Shown here: one piece after another, positions 52,099 through 61,134 of the stretch
How positions within the stretch are numbered: the stretch's first letter is position 1
How the letters are laid out: every line of letters starts with the position of its first letter
Assembly (NCBI GenBank): GCA_035493675.1
Contig: DATJIA010000335.1
Coordinates: 1-64,000, forward strand
Source: JAIOQA01 sp035493675
Lineage (GTDB): Bacteria; Myxococcota_A; Polyangia; Haliangiales; Haliangiaceae
Direction of reading: 5' to 3'
Length of the DNA stretch: 64,000 bases
Notes under the pieces: generated by a model
Databases searched by the model: none
What the model was told of the DNA's origin: nothing
Seen by the model: only the letters and a program-made list of their open reading frames with translations
Made by a program: the position numbers and the translations under genes

Positions 52099-53664
52099 AT
52101 GGCGCAGTCGTATCGATCGATCAAGCGGATCCTCGTCGCGAATCGTGGCGAGATCGCCGTGCGTGTGATGCGCACGTGTCACGAGCGCGGCATCGAGACC
52201 GTCGCGGTGTACTCCGACGCGGATCGCCTCGCGCCGCACGTGCAGATGGCGGACTACGCGATCGCGATCGGGCCGGCGCCGTCGCGCGAGAGCTACCTGC
52301 GCATCGACAAGATCTTGGACGCGTGCAAGACGTCGGGCGCCGACGCGGTGCACCCGGGCTACGGCTTCTTGTCCGAGAACGAAGACTTCGCCGACGCGTG
52401 CGAAGCGGCGGGCATCATCTTCATCGGACCGCGCGCGGACGCGATGCGGAAGATGGGCTCCAAGACCGAGGCGCGGAAGACCGTGACCGCGGCGGGCACG
52501 CCGGTCGTGCCCGGCGACAACGGCCCCGACGGCAACGGCTTCCCCGATGTCGCGCTCGCGCTCGCGTCGGCGAAGAAGATCGGCTTCCCGGTCCTCATCA
52601 AGGCGGCGGCGGGCGGCGGCGGCAAGGGCATGCGCCTGGTGTCTTCCGAGGCCGAGTTCGGCGCGAGCTTCGAAGGCGCGAAGCGCGAGGCCGCCGGCGC
52701 GTTCGGCGACGACACGGTCTATCTCGAGAAGGCGATCATCCGCCCGCGCCACATCGAGATCCAGGTCTTCGGCGACGAGCACGGATCGATCGTGCACCTC
52801 GGCGAGCGCGACTGCTCGATCCAACGCCGTCACCAGAAGGTCGTCGAGGAGGCGCCGTCGCCGGTCGTCTCCGCGGAGCTGCGCGCGAAGATGGGCGCGG
52901 CGGCGGTCGCGGCGGCGCGCGCGGTCGACTACCGCGGCGCCGGCACGTGCGAGTTCCTGCTCGGCGCCGACGGCGGCTTCTACTTCCTCGAGATGAACAC
53001 GCGCCTGCAGGTCGAGCATCCGGTGACGGAGATGATCTACGGCGTCGATCTGGTGTCGTGGCAGATCGACGTCGCGGAAGGACGGCCGCTGCCTCTCACG
53101 CAACAAGAGCTCGATGGGCGCCGTCGCGGTCACGCGGTCGAGTGCCGCGTCTACGCCGAGGATCCGGTGAAGTTCTTGCCGTCGCCGGGCACGATCACGC
53201 ACATGCGCGTGCCCGACGGCCCGTGGGTGCGCAACGACTGCGGCTGCTACGAAGGCGCCGAGATCCCCGTGCACTACGATCCGATGATCTCGAAGCTCGT
53301 CGTGTGGGGCGAGGATCGCAAGCAAGCGGTCGCGCGCATGCGCCGCGCGCTCGACGAGTACCAGGTGCGCGGCATCGAGACGAACCTGCCGTTCCATCGC
53401 CTGTGCCTGCGCCATCCGCAGTTCGTCGCGGGCGAGTACGACACCGGCTTCATCGGCCGCGAGCACGAAGCGCTCACGCCGAAAGCGTCGGGGCCGGACT
53501 TCGAAGCCGCGCTGATCGCGCTCGCGCTCGACAGCGGCGGACCGCGCCCCGCGGCCGCGGCGTCGAACGGCGCGAACGGTGCGTCGAAGCCGACCGCGAC
53601 GCCCGCGTCGTCGTCGAGCGAGATCAGCGGCTGGCGCTGGGGCACGCGCGGCTGGCGCGGCTGA
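52099..53664 (+). CDS. accC: biotin carboxylase (AccC / acyl-CoA carboxylase alpha type)
   Basis: 521 residues. SIKRILVANRGEIAVRVMRTCHERGIETVAVYSDAD is the N-terminal biotin-carboxylase signature. HPGYGFLSEN, IKAAAGGGGKGMRLV (ATP-grasp loop), RHIEIQVFGDEHG, LGERDCSIQRRHQKVVEEAPS, GAGTCEFLLG...FYFLEMNTRLQVEHPVTE and EDPVKFLPSPGTI follow in order. Length exceeds E. coli AccC (about 449) by a C-terminal extension (Ala/Ser/Asn-rich, then WRWGTRGWRG), and there is no biotinyl domain (no MKM motif). It therefore needs a separate carrier protein, which is not in this window. It could serve acetyl-CoA or another acyl-CoA carboxylase. Confidence 0.93.
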   Translation: MAQSYRSIKRILVANRGEIAVRVMRTCHERGIETVAVYSDADRLAPHVQMADYAIAIGPAPSRESYLRIDKILDACKTSGADAVHPGYGFLSENEDFADACEAAGIIFIGPRADAMRKMGSKTEARKTVTAAGTPVVPGDNGPDGNGFPDVALALASAKKIGFPVLIKAAAGGGGKGMRLVSSEAEFGASFEGAKREAAGAFGDDTVYLEKAIIRPRHIEIQVFGDEHGSIVHLGERDCSIQRRHQKVVEEAPSPVVSAELRAKMGAAAVAAARAVDYRGAGTCEFLLGADGGFYFLEMNTRLQVEHPVTEMIYGVDLVSWQIDVAEGRPLPLTQQELDGRRRGHAVECRVYAEDPVKFLPSPGTITHMRVPDGPWVRNDCGCYEGAEIPVHYDPMISKLVVWGEDRKQAVARMRRALDEYQVRGIETNLPFHRLCLRHPQFVAGEYDTGFIGREHEALTPKASGPDFEAALIALALDSGGPRPAAAASNGANGASKPTATPASSSSEISGWRWGTRGWRG

Positions 53665-53673
53665 GTTGGCGAT

Positions 53674-54558
53674 TCATTGGCAGACGTTCGCGGTGCACAC
53701 GCCGCTCGCGCAGTCATCGCCCATGACGCAGCCAGTGCCTGTCGTGCAGTCGCCGGCCATGCCGCCGCTCATTCCTTGGATACTGCCGATAAGCGTCGCG
53801 TCACTTGTTGTGATCGTACGGTTTCCCAGGGAAGTCTTGCGATCGTGCGTGAGATTGACGTTCTTCTGGGAGGATGTGGCGGAGATCAGGAATGTCGATC
53901 CAAGCCCGTTGATCGTGTTCGAGAGCTTGGTCGCGACCGTCGACGGAGCGTCGCCGACGGCGTACGCCACGGCGACGTTTCCGATGGCAACCGATGCGTT
54001 GTCGTCGAACTCGAACGTGAGGGTCGGGTTAATGCCATCTGCGATCGTGATCGTGACGCCATCGAGTGCCGTCGTCGCGTTCGCGCCGATGTACGCGACC
54101 CGTCCCGATGCCGCGGTCGGTGTGATCGAGCCGCTGCAGGTCGCGTTGCATGTGCCGCAGGAGATGCCGTTGCGATCGTCGCAGACCTCGCCGGCGGCGG
54201 CGTTCGTGTAGCCATCACCGCAGGCCGGGAACCGGCATTCGACGCCGAACGACACCGCACCTGCGGTGTCGCCGTTGCACCCGCTGGTATCGACAACTCC
54301 GTTATCGCACTCCTCGGGCGGCTCGACCACGTTGTTGCCGCACTCCACCGAGTGCGCGTCCGGCAGACGCGCGTCGGGCGTGCCGAGCTTCGCGTCGACG
54401 GCGGCATCGTTGGTCGGCGCGTCGGCGATCGCGGCGGCATCGATGGACGACGCCGGCGCATCGAGCGCCGACGCGTCCGACGCGGTCGAGAACGTATTGA
54501 TGCCGATGAGGTTGGAGCAGCTCGCGAGCGCGAGCGCGAGGATCGCGAGAGCGCGCAT
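53674..54558 (-). CDS. Cys-rich lipoprotein with DUF4215-type repeat
   Basis: 294 residues. MRALAILALALASC is a lipoprotein signal (Cys14), followed by a Ser/Ala/Asp-rich linker. VECGNNVVEPPEECDNG...CGDGYTNAAAGEVCDD is a DUF4215/'myxococcus cysteine-rich repeat' unit. A beta-rich domain then contains LTFEFDDNASVAIGNVAVAY and TKLSNTINGLGSTFLISA, reminiscent of extracellular adhesin-like modules, and the protein ends with TGCVMGDDCASGVC. Base composition is a little lower in G+C than the neighbours. The ATG overlaps the upstream TAA (TAATG). The convergent biotin carboxylase ends 9 bp away. Confidence 0.82.
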   Translation of the reverse strand: MRALAILALALASCSNLIGINTFSTASDASALDAPASSIDAAAIADAPTNDAAVDAKLGTPDARLPDAHSVECGNNVVEPPEECDNGVVDTSGCNGDTAGAVSFGVECRFPACGDGYTNAAAGEVCDDRNGISCGTCNATCSGSITPTAASGRVAYIGANATTALDGVTITIADGINPTLTFEFDDNASVAIGNVAVAYAVGDAPSTVATKLSNTINGLGSTFLISATSSQKNVNLTHDRKTSLGNRTITTSDATLIGSIQGMSGGMAGDCTTGTGCVMGDDCASGVCTANVCQ

Positions 54559-55571
54559 TAGAAGTGGCCTCCGATCGTGACGGACGCGCCGTCGGGGCCG
54601 ACCGCCGGCGCGATCGCGACGCCGTGCGACGACTCGCTCGGCGCCGTGAGCCACAAGGTCGCGCCGACGCCGATCGCGATCGCGCCGACCGCGAAGAGCC
54701 CGGTCGCGACGTTCGCGCGGGCGCGCGCTTGATCGCCCAGCGCGTTGGCCTGCGCGGTGAGGCCGTCGGTCGCGCACGTGGTCATGCCGTTGCATACGTT
54801 CTTCGCGTCGCTCCACTTGCCGCTCGCCATCACGCCGGCGATCACGCCGCCGGCGACGAGCGCGAGCCCGCCGCCTCCGACGATCTCGCCGATCATCTTG
54901 CGGTTCGATCTGGACGGCGCGGCCGGCGTCTCGTCGTGCGCCTCGATATGTGCGATCGTCGTCGTCTCTTTGCCCGGCTCGGAGTGGAGCGGCGTGCCGG
55001 GCGCGATCGGCTGCGGGCGATCGAGCGGCGGGATCGCGACGGTGACGGTCAATCCCTCACCGGTCGCACTGACCTTCGCGCTCCACTCCTTGAAGCCGGG
55101 CGCGGTCGCGACGACTTCGTAGTCGCCCGGATCGACCGGCGTCTCGATGCCGAGGAGGTTCGTGACGTCGTTGCCGTTGACCTTCACGCTGAAGCCGCTC
55201 GGCGAGGTCGCGGCGTTGACGAGGAGCTTGGTCAGACGCGGCGCGAGCGCGTCGGCGCGGCGTGCGGCGTCCTTGCGGCGGCCTTCGTTGGTGTCACGCT
55301 GCGCGACCTCGCGGAACGCGGCCCACGCGGTCGTCAGCTTGCCTTGCTTCTCGGAGCAGACGCCGATGTTGTAGCGAGTACCGATCTGCGGATCGAGCTT
55401 CCAACTCTGTTGGAAGGCGGCGCACGCGTCGGCGTACTTGCCGTCGTTCATCAGCTGGCGTCCGCGATCGAACGCGGCCTCCGCGGCGGCGCCGGCGTCC
55501 TGCGCGTACACTGAGGCCACGGCGACGACGGCGCACGCGAACAGCGTGAGGAAAAACGGTCTCGATCGCAT
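54558..55571 (-). CDS. PEGA-domain protein with TPR-like region
   Basis: 337 residues. The signal peptide is about 1-23 (SVYAQ). A short TPR-like part (AFDRGRQLMNDGKYADACAAFQQSWKLDPQIGTRYNIGVC) is followed by a PEGA-like domain (SGFSVKVNGNDVTNLLGIETPVDPGDYEVVATAPGFKEW). A transmembrane segment (about 228-250) and a second hydrophobic stretch near 290-310 come last. It is a paralogue in layout of the protein at 57196 on the other side of the 31-bp palindrome. The overlap with the Cys-rich lipoprotein gene downstream suggests co-translation. The role is unknown; perhaps an envelope sensor. Confidence 0.8.
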   Translation of the reverse strand: MRSRPFFLTLFACAVVAVASVYAQDAGAAAEAAFDRGRQLMNDGKYADACAAFQQSWKLDPQIGTRYNIGVCSEKQGKLTTAWAAFREVAQRDTNEGRRKDAARRADALAPRLTKLLVNAATSPSGFSVKVNGNDVTNLLGIETPVDPGDYEVVATAPGFKEWSAKVSATGEGLTVTVAIPPLDRPQPIAPGTPLHSEPGKETTTIAHIEAHDETPAAPSRSNRKMIGEIVGGGGLALVAGGVIAGVMASGKWSDAKNVCNGMTTCATDGLTAQANALGDQARARANVATGLFAVGAIAIGVGATLWLTAPSESSHGVAIAPAVGPDGASVTIGGHF

Positions 55572-55663
55572 CGACCCCCCCTGGACGTCGGGAGGTTACT
55601 CCGCTTCGCGTCGGTTTCGGTAGTCCTCGCCGACACCTGCGCGCGTTGACAGGTTCTGCAACT

Positions 55664-55694
55664 CGATACTGGATAGTTAAACTATCCAGTATCG
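55664..55694. promoter_or_regulatory. perfect 31-bp palindrome, candidate operator/promoter
   Basis: Arms CGATACTGGATAGTT (55664-55678) and its exact reverse complement (55680-55694) flank a single A. It is strikingly A+T-rich in this context. A consensus -35 hexamer TTGACA lies at 55646-55651, 12 bp before the palindrome, so a -10 element would fall inside it. It lies in the 148-bp gap between divergent transcription units, 26 bp before the ATG of the di-haem cytochrome gene. A dimeric repressor or activator probably binds here; the regulator is not identifiable. Confidence 0.85.
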
Positions 55695-55719
55695 GGCGGC
55701 GCCGGTAAGGTGCGCGCCC

Positions 55720-57168
55720 ATGAGGGAATCGATCGCGTGGATCGCGGCGGCGCTGGCCGCCTGTGGGACGAGCGGCTCGCCGCCGACGGGCGCGCCCGAC
55801 GCCGGCGGCGCATCGGATCCGTTCGCGGCGCAGCCCGACACCGGCGAGGGGTTGACCGACGTCAGCGCGGATCTCGACGCGGTCCTCGAGCACGGCGCGC
55901 TCGCGACCGCGTGCGCCGACTACGCGAAGGCGCCGGCGGATCGACGCCTGCGCCTCCTGTGCGGCAAGGCGATGTTCTTCGACGAGGGGTTCGGCACCGC
56001 GGGCGTCCCGAAGCCGCTCCTCACCTGGGCGATGAGCAGCTTCCCCGACGAGGTCGGCCCCGGCTTCACGAAGCTCGGCCTGATCGAGGATCCGCGATCG
56101 AGCGAGCACGTCCCGCTCGGCTTTCCGCCGGGCGCGAAGCTCGGCAGCGTCGACACGTTCGCGTTCGGATGTGCGAGCTGTCATTTCGCGCGGCTGCCCG
56201 ACGGACGCTACGCGGTCGGCGCGCCGAACCACGCGTTCGAGTACGGGCGCATGAACTTGATCCTCGCGGTCCTGCCCGCGCTCTCGATCCCGGGCGCGAA
56301 CGAAGGCGATCACGATCCGGACGCGCTCGCCGCGATCCAGCCGCTGCGCGATCGGATGAAAGCGGATCCGGCGATCGGACAGGCGCTGCTCGGCGCGTTG
56401 CTGCCGCTCTTGGGTGGGACCATGCCGGTCTTCTCGAAGGAGAACGAGCATTGGTACGCGCGGTGGCGCAGCGGCACGATGGACTTCCTGATCCAGCCGC
56501 TGCCGCTCGACGATCGCGTGCACACGGTGTCGAAGATCAGCGCGCTGTGGGGCATGCCCGACGCGGCGGAGCGCGAGGCGCACGGGATCGGATCGGCGAT
56601 GATCGGCTGGACCGGCTCGACGGTGAGCGAGCGCAACTTCCTCGCAGGCTTCGTCGACATCGGCGGCGGCGTGCCCGCCGACTGGCCCGACGATCGTTTC
56701 GGTCCGCTCTTGGACTACCTCTACTCGCTGCGCGCGCCGGCGCCGCCGTCGTCGTCGGCGTCGGACTCCACGCAGGGCCGCGCGGTGTACGTCGCGCACT
56801 GCGAGTCGTGCCACGGCGGGCCGCGCGGGATGGGCGATCACGTCTACACGTACGAAGAGATCGGGACCGACGACGCGATGCGCTGGTGGGCGGATGGTCC
56901 GGATCACGACGGCGGGCCGTGCTGCGGGATCGCGTTCCAGCCCGGTGATCTTCTGACGCACGGGATCAAGTCGCCGCGATTGGTCGGGCTGTGGGCGATG
57001 ACGCGCTTCCTCCACGACGGCGCGATCGATTCGCTCGAGCAGCTGCTCTGCCTCACGCCTCGCCGCGGCGTCGCCGACCCGGCGTTCGGCGACGGAGGCC
57101 ACACGTTCGGCTGCGATCTCCCGACCGCCGACCGCGAAGCGGTGCTCGCCTACCTGCGCGCGCACTGA
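55720..57168 (+). CDS. di-haem c-type cytochrome lipoprotein
   Basis: 482 residues. MRESIAWIAAALAAC is a lipoprotein signal (Cys15), followed by an Ala/Gly/Asp-rich linker. Two haem-binding motifs are visible: FGCASCHFAR (CASCH, about 150) and HCESCHGGPRGMGDH (CESCH, about 363). The latter is followed by a likely Met ligand and an aromatic-rich region (MRWWADGPDHDGGPCCG). The layout resembles MauG/cytochrome-c peroxidase-like or di-haem thiosulphate-dehydrogenase-like proteins but does not let me name an activity. It opens a four-gene unit (PEGA protein, zinc-ribbon kinase, FG-GAP lipoprotein) behind the 31-bp palindrome. Confidence 0.85.
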   Translation: MRESIAWIAAALAACGTSGSPPTGAPDAGGASDPFAAQPDTGEGLTDVSADLDAVLEHGALATACADYAKAPADRRLRLLCGKAMFFDEGFGTAGVPKPLLTWAMSSFPDEVGPGFTKLGLIEDPRSSEHVPLGFPPGAKLGSVDTFAFGCASCHFARLPDGRYAVGAPNHAFEYGRMNLILAVLPALSIPGANEGDHDPDALAAIQPLRDRMKADPAIGQALLGALLPLLGGTMPVFSKENEHWYARWRSGTMDFLIQPLPLDDRVHTVSKISALWGMPDAAEREAHGIGSAMIGWTGSTVSERNFLAGFVDIGGGVPADWPDDRFGPLLDYLYSLRAPAPPSSSASDSTQGRAVYVAHCESCHGGPRGMGDHVYTYEEIGTDDAMRWWADGPDHDGGPCCGIAFQPGDLLTHGIKSPRLVGLWAMTRFLHDGAIDSLEQLLCLTPRRGVADPAFGDGGHTFGCDLPTADREAVLAYLRAH

Positions 57169-57195
57169 GCGGAGGTGATACGCTGGTCGCTCCGC

Positions 57196-58215
57196 ATGGC
57201 TTGGGAGCGCGCACGCGTCGCGGTGCTCGTCGGGATCGCTGCGTTGGCGGCGGCGCCGATCGTCAGCGCGGGCGGCGGCGGCGGTGCGTGGATCATCGAG
57301 CCGACCGCGGAGGAGCAGGGCGCGGCCTCGGCGGGCGCCGACGACGTCGCGCGCGCGCAGCAGCTCGCGAAGCAGAAGCAGTACGTCGAGGCGGTGCAGC
57401 TGCTCGAGCAGGTCGATCGCGCGCACCCGGCGGCGGTCAACGACTGCAACCTCGCGCTCGCGTACCTGCGCGCCGGCGTGCTGACGCGCGCGCAGCTCCT
57501 GTGGGACGTGAGCGCGCTGCGCAACGGCCTACGGCCGTCGTGGTGCTTGGGCGATCTGTCGAAGCAGCTGTCGACGGCGCTGCGCGCGGCGGGCTACGTG
57601 CCGGTGACGATCGACGTCGTGCCGACCGACGCGGTGCTCGAGGTCGGCGGGATCTCGATGCGCAACGTGCACGTCGTGTGGCTCGCGCCGGGGCCGTACA
57701 CGATCGTCGCGCGCGCGCCTTCCTTGCCGGATGGATCGCAGGCGATCACCGTCGCGGCGCCGTCGACGCGCGTGGCGATCGCGCTGGCGGCGCCGTCGCC
57801 GCCGAAGAAGGAGATCGATGCGGGCGTGCGCGCGCCTGATGCGGGCGTGCACGATCTCGATTCGCTCGCGTTGCCCGACGCCGGCGTCGCCGAGGAGACG
57901 GAGCCGCCGACCCAGTGGCCGGCGTGGGCCGCGATCGGCGGCGGCGCGGCGGTGATCGGCGTGGGCGCGATCTTCCACGTGAAGGCGCTGTCGGCCAAGG
58001 ACGACGCGAACCACGCGTACGTCGGATCGACCGCGTTCACCGACGCCGACGATCGCTTCAGCGGCGCGCGCACGAAGGCGATCGTGTCGTACGTGATCGG
58101 CGCGGCGGCGGTCGGGTTCGGCGCGTGGTGGTGGATCGATCATCACGGGCACTCGCGGGTCGGCGTCGAGGCGTCGTCGAGCGGCGGCGCGCTGACCTTG
58201 ACGGGGGAGTTCTAG
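57196..58215 (+). CDS. PEGA-domain membrane protein
   Basis: 339 residues. The signal peptide is about 1-25 (ending VSA-G). A TPR-like segment (QQLAKQKQYVEAVQLLEQVDRAHPAAVNDCNLALAYLR) is followed by a PEGA-like beta domain (TIDVVPTDAVLEVGGISMRNVHVVWLAPGPYTIVARAPS). Two hydrophobic segments are near the end (about 247-268 and 300-318). The closest relative in the window is the protein at 54558-55571. I prefer the ATG at 57196 because it gives a proper signal peptide; a GTG at 57175 next to GGAGG is an alternative. It overlaps the next gene's GTG with its stop. Confidence 0.75.
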   Translation: MAWERARVAVLVGIAALAAAPIVSAGGGGGAWIIEPTAEEQGAASAGADDVARAQQLAKQKQYVEAVQLLEQVDRAHPAAVNDCNLALAYLRAGVLTRAQLLWDVSALRNGLRPSWCLGDLSKQLSTALRAAGYVPVTIDVVPTDAVLEVGGISMRNVHVVWLAPGPYTIVARAPSLPDGSQAITVAAPSTRVAIALAAPSPPKKEIDAGVRAPDAGVHDLDSLALPDAGVAEETEPPTQWPAWAAIGGGAAVIGVGAIFHVKALSAKDDANHAYVGSTAFTDADDRFSGARTKAIVSYVIGAAAVGFGAWWWIDHHGHSRVGVEASSSGGALTLTGEF

Positions 58216-59966
58216 TGACGACCTCGCCGCGCCCCGGCGGTGTGCTCCACCGCTTCTGCTCGAGCTGTGATCTCGAGGTCGACGCGGAGAGCGACGGCGA
58301 GTGCCCGAAGTGCGGCGGCAAGCTCGTCGAGATCCGCAGCGCGCACGACGACGTGATCGGCACCGTGATCGACGGTCGCTTCGAGGTCCGCGATCTGCTC
58401 GGCGAAGGCGGCATGGGCACCGTCTATCGCGCGTGGCAGAAGTCGGTCGGGCGCGAGGTCGCGATCAAGGTGATGGATCGCCGCTACTCGCGCGACGCGA
58501 TGGGCGTGAAGCGCTTCCTGCGCGAGGCGCGCCTCGCGAGCCAGCTGTCTCAGCCGAACACGGTCAGCATCTTCGATTTCGGCCAAGCCGCCGACGGCCG
58601 CTTGTTCATCGCGATGGAGCTGATCCGCGGCCGCACGCTGTTCGACGTCGTAACCAAGGAAGGCACGTTCTCGGCGGCGCGCGCGTCGCGCGTCGGCGTC
58701 CAGATCTGCGACGCGCTCGAGGCCGCGCACGCGCTCAAGATCGTGCACCGCGATCTCAAGCTCGAGAACGTGATCGTGCTCGATCACCCGCCGGGCCGCG
58801 ATCTGATCAAGGTGCTCGACTTCGGGCTCGCCAAGAACCTCGAGGACGACAGCTCGCACGCGACCCAGTCGGGCGTCGTCGTCGGCACGCCGCGCTACAT
58901 GCCGCCCGAGGCCGCGATGAACGGCACCGCGCTGCGCGCCGGCGATCTCTACGCGCTCGGCGTGATCCTCGGCGAGCTCGTCACCGGATCGCCGCTCTGG
59001 GTGGAGTCGAGCTTCCCGGCGCTGATCGCGGGCAAGCTCGAGCCCGGGCCGGCGATCGAGAAGGTCCCCGTGCCGATCAAGTTCATCGTCGCGGAGCTGA
59101 TCGATCCGGATCCGACGCGGCGGCCGACCGCGGCGCAGACGCGCGCGCGCCTGCTCGAGATCATCGACGATCCGACCAGCGCGGGGCCGAGCGGGGCGAA
59201 GATCTCGCCGATCGCCGAGACCGTCGAGATGCGCACGCCGACGCCGGGCCGCGCGAGGGTCGCGAGCATCGATCTGCCGGCGCCGAAAGCGAGCGCGTCG
59301 CCGGAGTCGATCGCGGACGTGGCCGTCGAGGTCGAGCCGGCGACCGGCGCGAAGCCGCTCGTGCGGTTCGGGCTCTCCGAGGCTCCGGCTCCCGCGCTGG
59401 ATCTCGCGACCCCGAAGCCGCTCGTGAAGACGCCGTCGCCGGCGCCGATCGCGCGCGTGCCCGCGTCGACGACCGCGGTCGCCGGCGCGTCGGGGCGAGG
59501 GTTGTGGCTCGTGATCGGCGCGGGTGCGATCGCCGCGGCGGTCGGCGTCGCGTTCGTGCTCGGCGGGCGCGGCGGCGACGACGACGCGCCGCGCGCGAAG
59601 GCGCCTCCTGCTCCTCCTTCGATCGACATCAAGCCGTCGCCGCCCGAGTCGCAGCCCGCGCCGGCGCCGCAACCTCCGCCGGACACGCCCGAGACGCGAC
59701 CGGCGCCGCCGCCCGAGGCGATCACGTTGCGCGTGATCACGAAGCCGGTCGGCGCGACGATCACGATCGACGGCGACGTGATGGGCAAGTCGCCGCTCGA
59801 TCTGAAGCTGCCGCGCAGCGACGACACGATCACGATCGTCGCGAAGCTCGGCGCGCGCAGCGCGACCAAGAAGGTGAAGCTCGATCGCGGCGGCGACGTC
59901 GAGCTCGCGCTGCCCGCCGCTCCCACCCATCACGCGTCGGGCTCCGACGACTCGACGCCCTTCTGA
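58215..59966 (+). CDS. zinc-ribbon Ser/Thr protein kinase with PEGA domain
   Basis: 583 residues from a GTG that overlaps the previous TAG, with GGGGGAG just upstream. An N-terminal zinc ribbon (C15-x2-C18 and C30-x2-C33) leads into a kinase domain (about 54-320): GEGGMG (63-68), Lys85, HRDLKLEN (178-185), DFG (202-204) and PPE for the APE site. One transmembrane segment lies near 429-451, then a Pro-rich stretch and a C-terminal PEGA domain (LRVITKPVGATITIDGDVMGKSPLDLKLPR). It is a membrane-anchored kinase whose PEGA domain faces outward. Upstream and downstream overlaps (TAGTG, TGATG) place it in the cytochrome unit. Confidence 0.92.
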   Translation: MTTSPRPGGVLHRFCSSCDLEVDAESDGECPKCGGKLVEIRSAHDDVIGTVIDGRFEVRDLLGEGGMGTVYRAWQKSVGREVAIKVMDRRYSRDAMGVKRFLREARLASQLSQPNTVSIFDFGQAADGRLFIAMELIRGRTLFDVVTKEGTFSAARASRVGVQICDALEAAHALKIVHRDLKLENVIVLDHPPGRDLIKVLDFGLAKNLEDDSSHATQSGVVVGTPRYMPPEAAMNGTALRAGDLYALGVILGELVTGSPLWVESSFPALIAGKLEPGPAIEKVPVPIKFIVAELIDPDPTRRPTAAQTRARLLEIIDDPTSAGPSGAKISPIAETVEMRTPTPGRARVASIDLPAPKASASPESIADVAVEVEPATGAKPLVRFGLSEAPAPALDLATPKPLVKTPSPAPIARVPASTTAVAGASGRGLWLVIGAGAIAAAVGVAFVLGGRGGDDDAPRAKAPPAPPSIDIKPSPPESQPAPAPQPPPDTPETRPAPPPEAITLRVITKPVGATITIDGDVMGKSPLDLKLPRSDDTITIVAKLGARSATKKVKLDRGGDVELALPAAPTHHASGSDDSTPF

Positions 59967-61132
59967 TGCGCGCGCGCTTCCTCTCGCTGCTCCTCGTGCC
60001 GGCGTGCCTGAGCTCGCCCGACGGCGTCGCGAAGTCGTGGCCGCCGCCGCTCGCGACCGTCGACGTCGCCGCGATCGTCACCGGCGATCTCGACGGCGAC
60101 GGCACCTCCGACGCGGTCATCCTGGTCGCGGGCACCGCCGCGACCGGCGCGGGCGCGTACTTCGTGAAAGGCGGCACGGATCTCGTCGCGTCGTCGGACG
60201 CGCCGATCAAATCCTTCACGAGCTATCGCGCGATCGCCGACGTCGGCGAGCAGGCGAGCGGGACGTTCACGACGATCGGCGGCACGCCGGCCGCGATCTT
60301 CGCGTACGAGGCGAACAACCAGCTGCAGATGACCGCGTTCGAGAAGGCCGAGCTCACGATCGCCGGCGATCACGCGACCGCGCTCCCGCTCGCGTCGGGC
60401 CAGCTCGTCGCGGTGCGTCCGATCGCGTTCCCCGGCAGCAACATCCGCTTGGCGGTGATCTCCGGCGACGACGTGCACCACGCGGATCTCTCCAACTTCG
60501 CGTCGACCGCGTTCGCCGTGAACCCGATGCCGGCCGCGAACCTGGGCGCGTGGCACGAGCCGCAGGTCGTGACCAGCTTCGCGTCGGGCGCCGATCAGGT
60601 CGCCGCGGTCGCGTCGCGCATGTCGATCGACACGTCGACGATCCCGACCAAGCCGCCGGAGCAGGGCGGCATGTTCACGTGGTCGAACGTGCGCACCGGC
60701 GCGGCGTGGATCGGGCAGACCGCCGCGGATCTCGGCACCGGCCGCGAGGCGGTGATCGGCTTCGCGCCCGGCGCCGGCGGCGCGGGCCAGCTGTGCGCGA
60801 TCGATCCGTCGACGGCCGGCGCCGGCGCGTGCGTGGCGACGATGATCATGGCGCCGTCGGACGTCGCGGTGCTCGCCGGCAAGATCGACACCGACGCGAT
60901 GACCGACGTCGCGATCGTGCAAGGCGGATCGAGCGGCGCGATCGTGCAGTTCGCGCCGAACCCGGTGCTGTCCGGCTCGACGCTCGGCGGCCCGACGCTC
61001 TTGCCCGCGAAGGCCACGCCGATCACGAACGCGCGCGCCGCGCTCTACTCGAACGGCGTCCTGCTCGTCGGCAAAGACGGCGCGACGGCGTGCGTCGGCC
61101 TGATGATCGGCGCGGTCGGCGCCTGCAAGTAG
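59966..61132 (+). CDS. FG-GAP-like repeat lipoprotein
   Basis: 388 residues. MRARFLSLLLVPAC is a lipoprotein signal (Cys14). Repeated segments such as AAIVTGDLDGDGTSDAVILVAG and VAVLAGKIDTDAMTDVAIVQGG match FG-GAP/VCBS-type calcium-binding propeller blades. The final TACVGLMIGAVGACK holds a Cys pair. It is presumably surface- or periplasm-facing. Its ATG overlaps the kinase stop (TGATG), so the two proteins are likely made together and may interact. The stop is two bases from the convergent glycosylase gene's stop. Confidence 0.82.
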   Translation: MRARFLSLLLVPACLSSPDGVAKSWPPPLATVDVAAIVTGDLDGDGTSDAVILVAGTAATGAGAYFVKGGTDLVASSDAPIKSFTSYRAIADVGEQASGTFTTIGGTPAAIFAYEANNQLQMTAFEKAELTIAGDHATALPLASGQLVAVRPIAFPGSNIRLAVISGDDVHHADLSNFASTAFAVNPMPAANLGAWHEPQVVTSFASGADQVAAVASRMSIDTSTIPTKPPEQGGMFTWSNVRTGAAWIGQTAADLGTGREAVIGFAPGAGGAGQLCAIDPSTAGAGACVATMIMAPSDVAVLAGKIDTDAMTDVAIVQGGSSGAIVQFAPNPVLSGSTLGGPTLLPAKATPITNARAALYSNGVLLVGKDGATACVGLMIGAVGACK

Positions 61133-61134
61133 CG

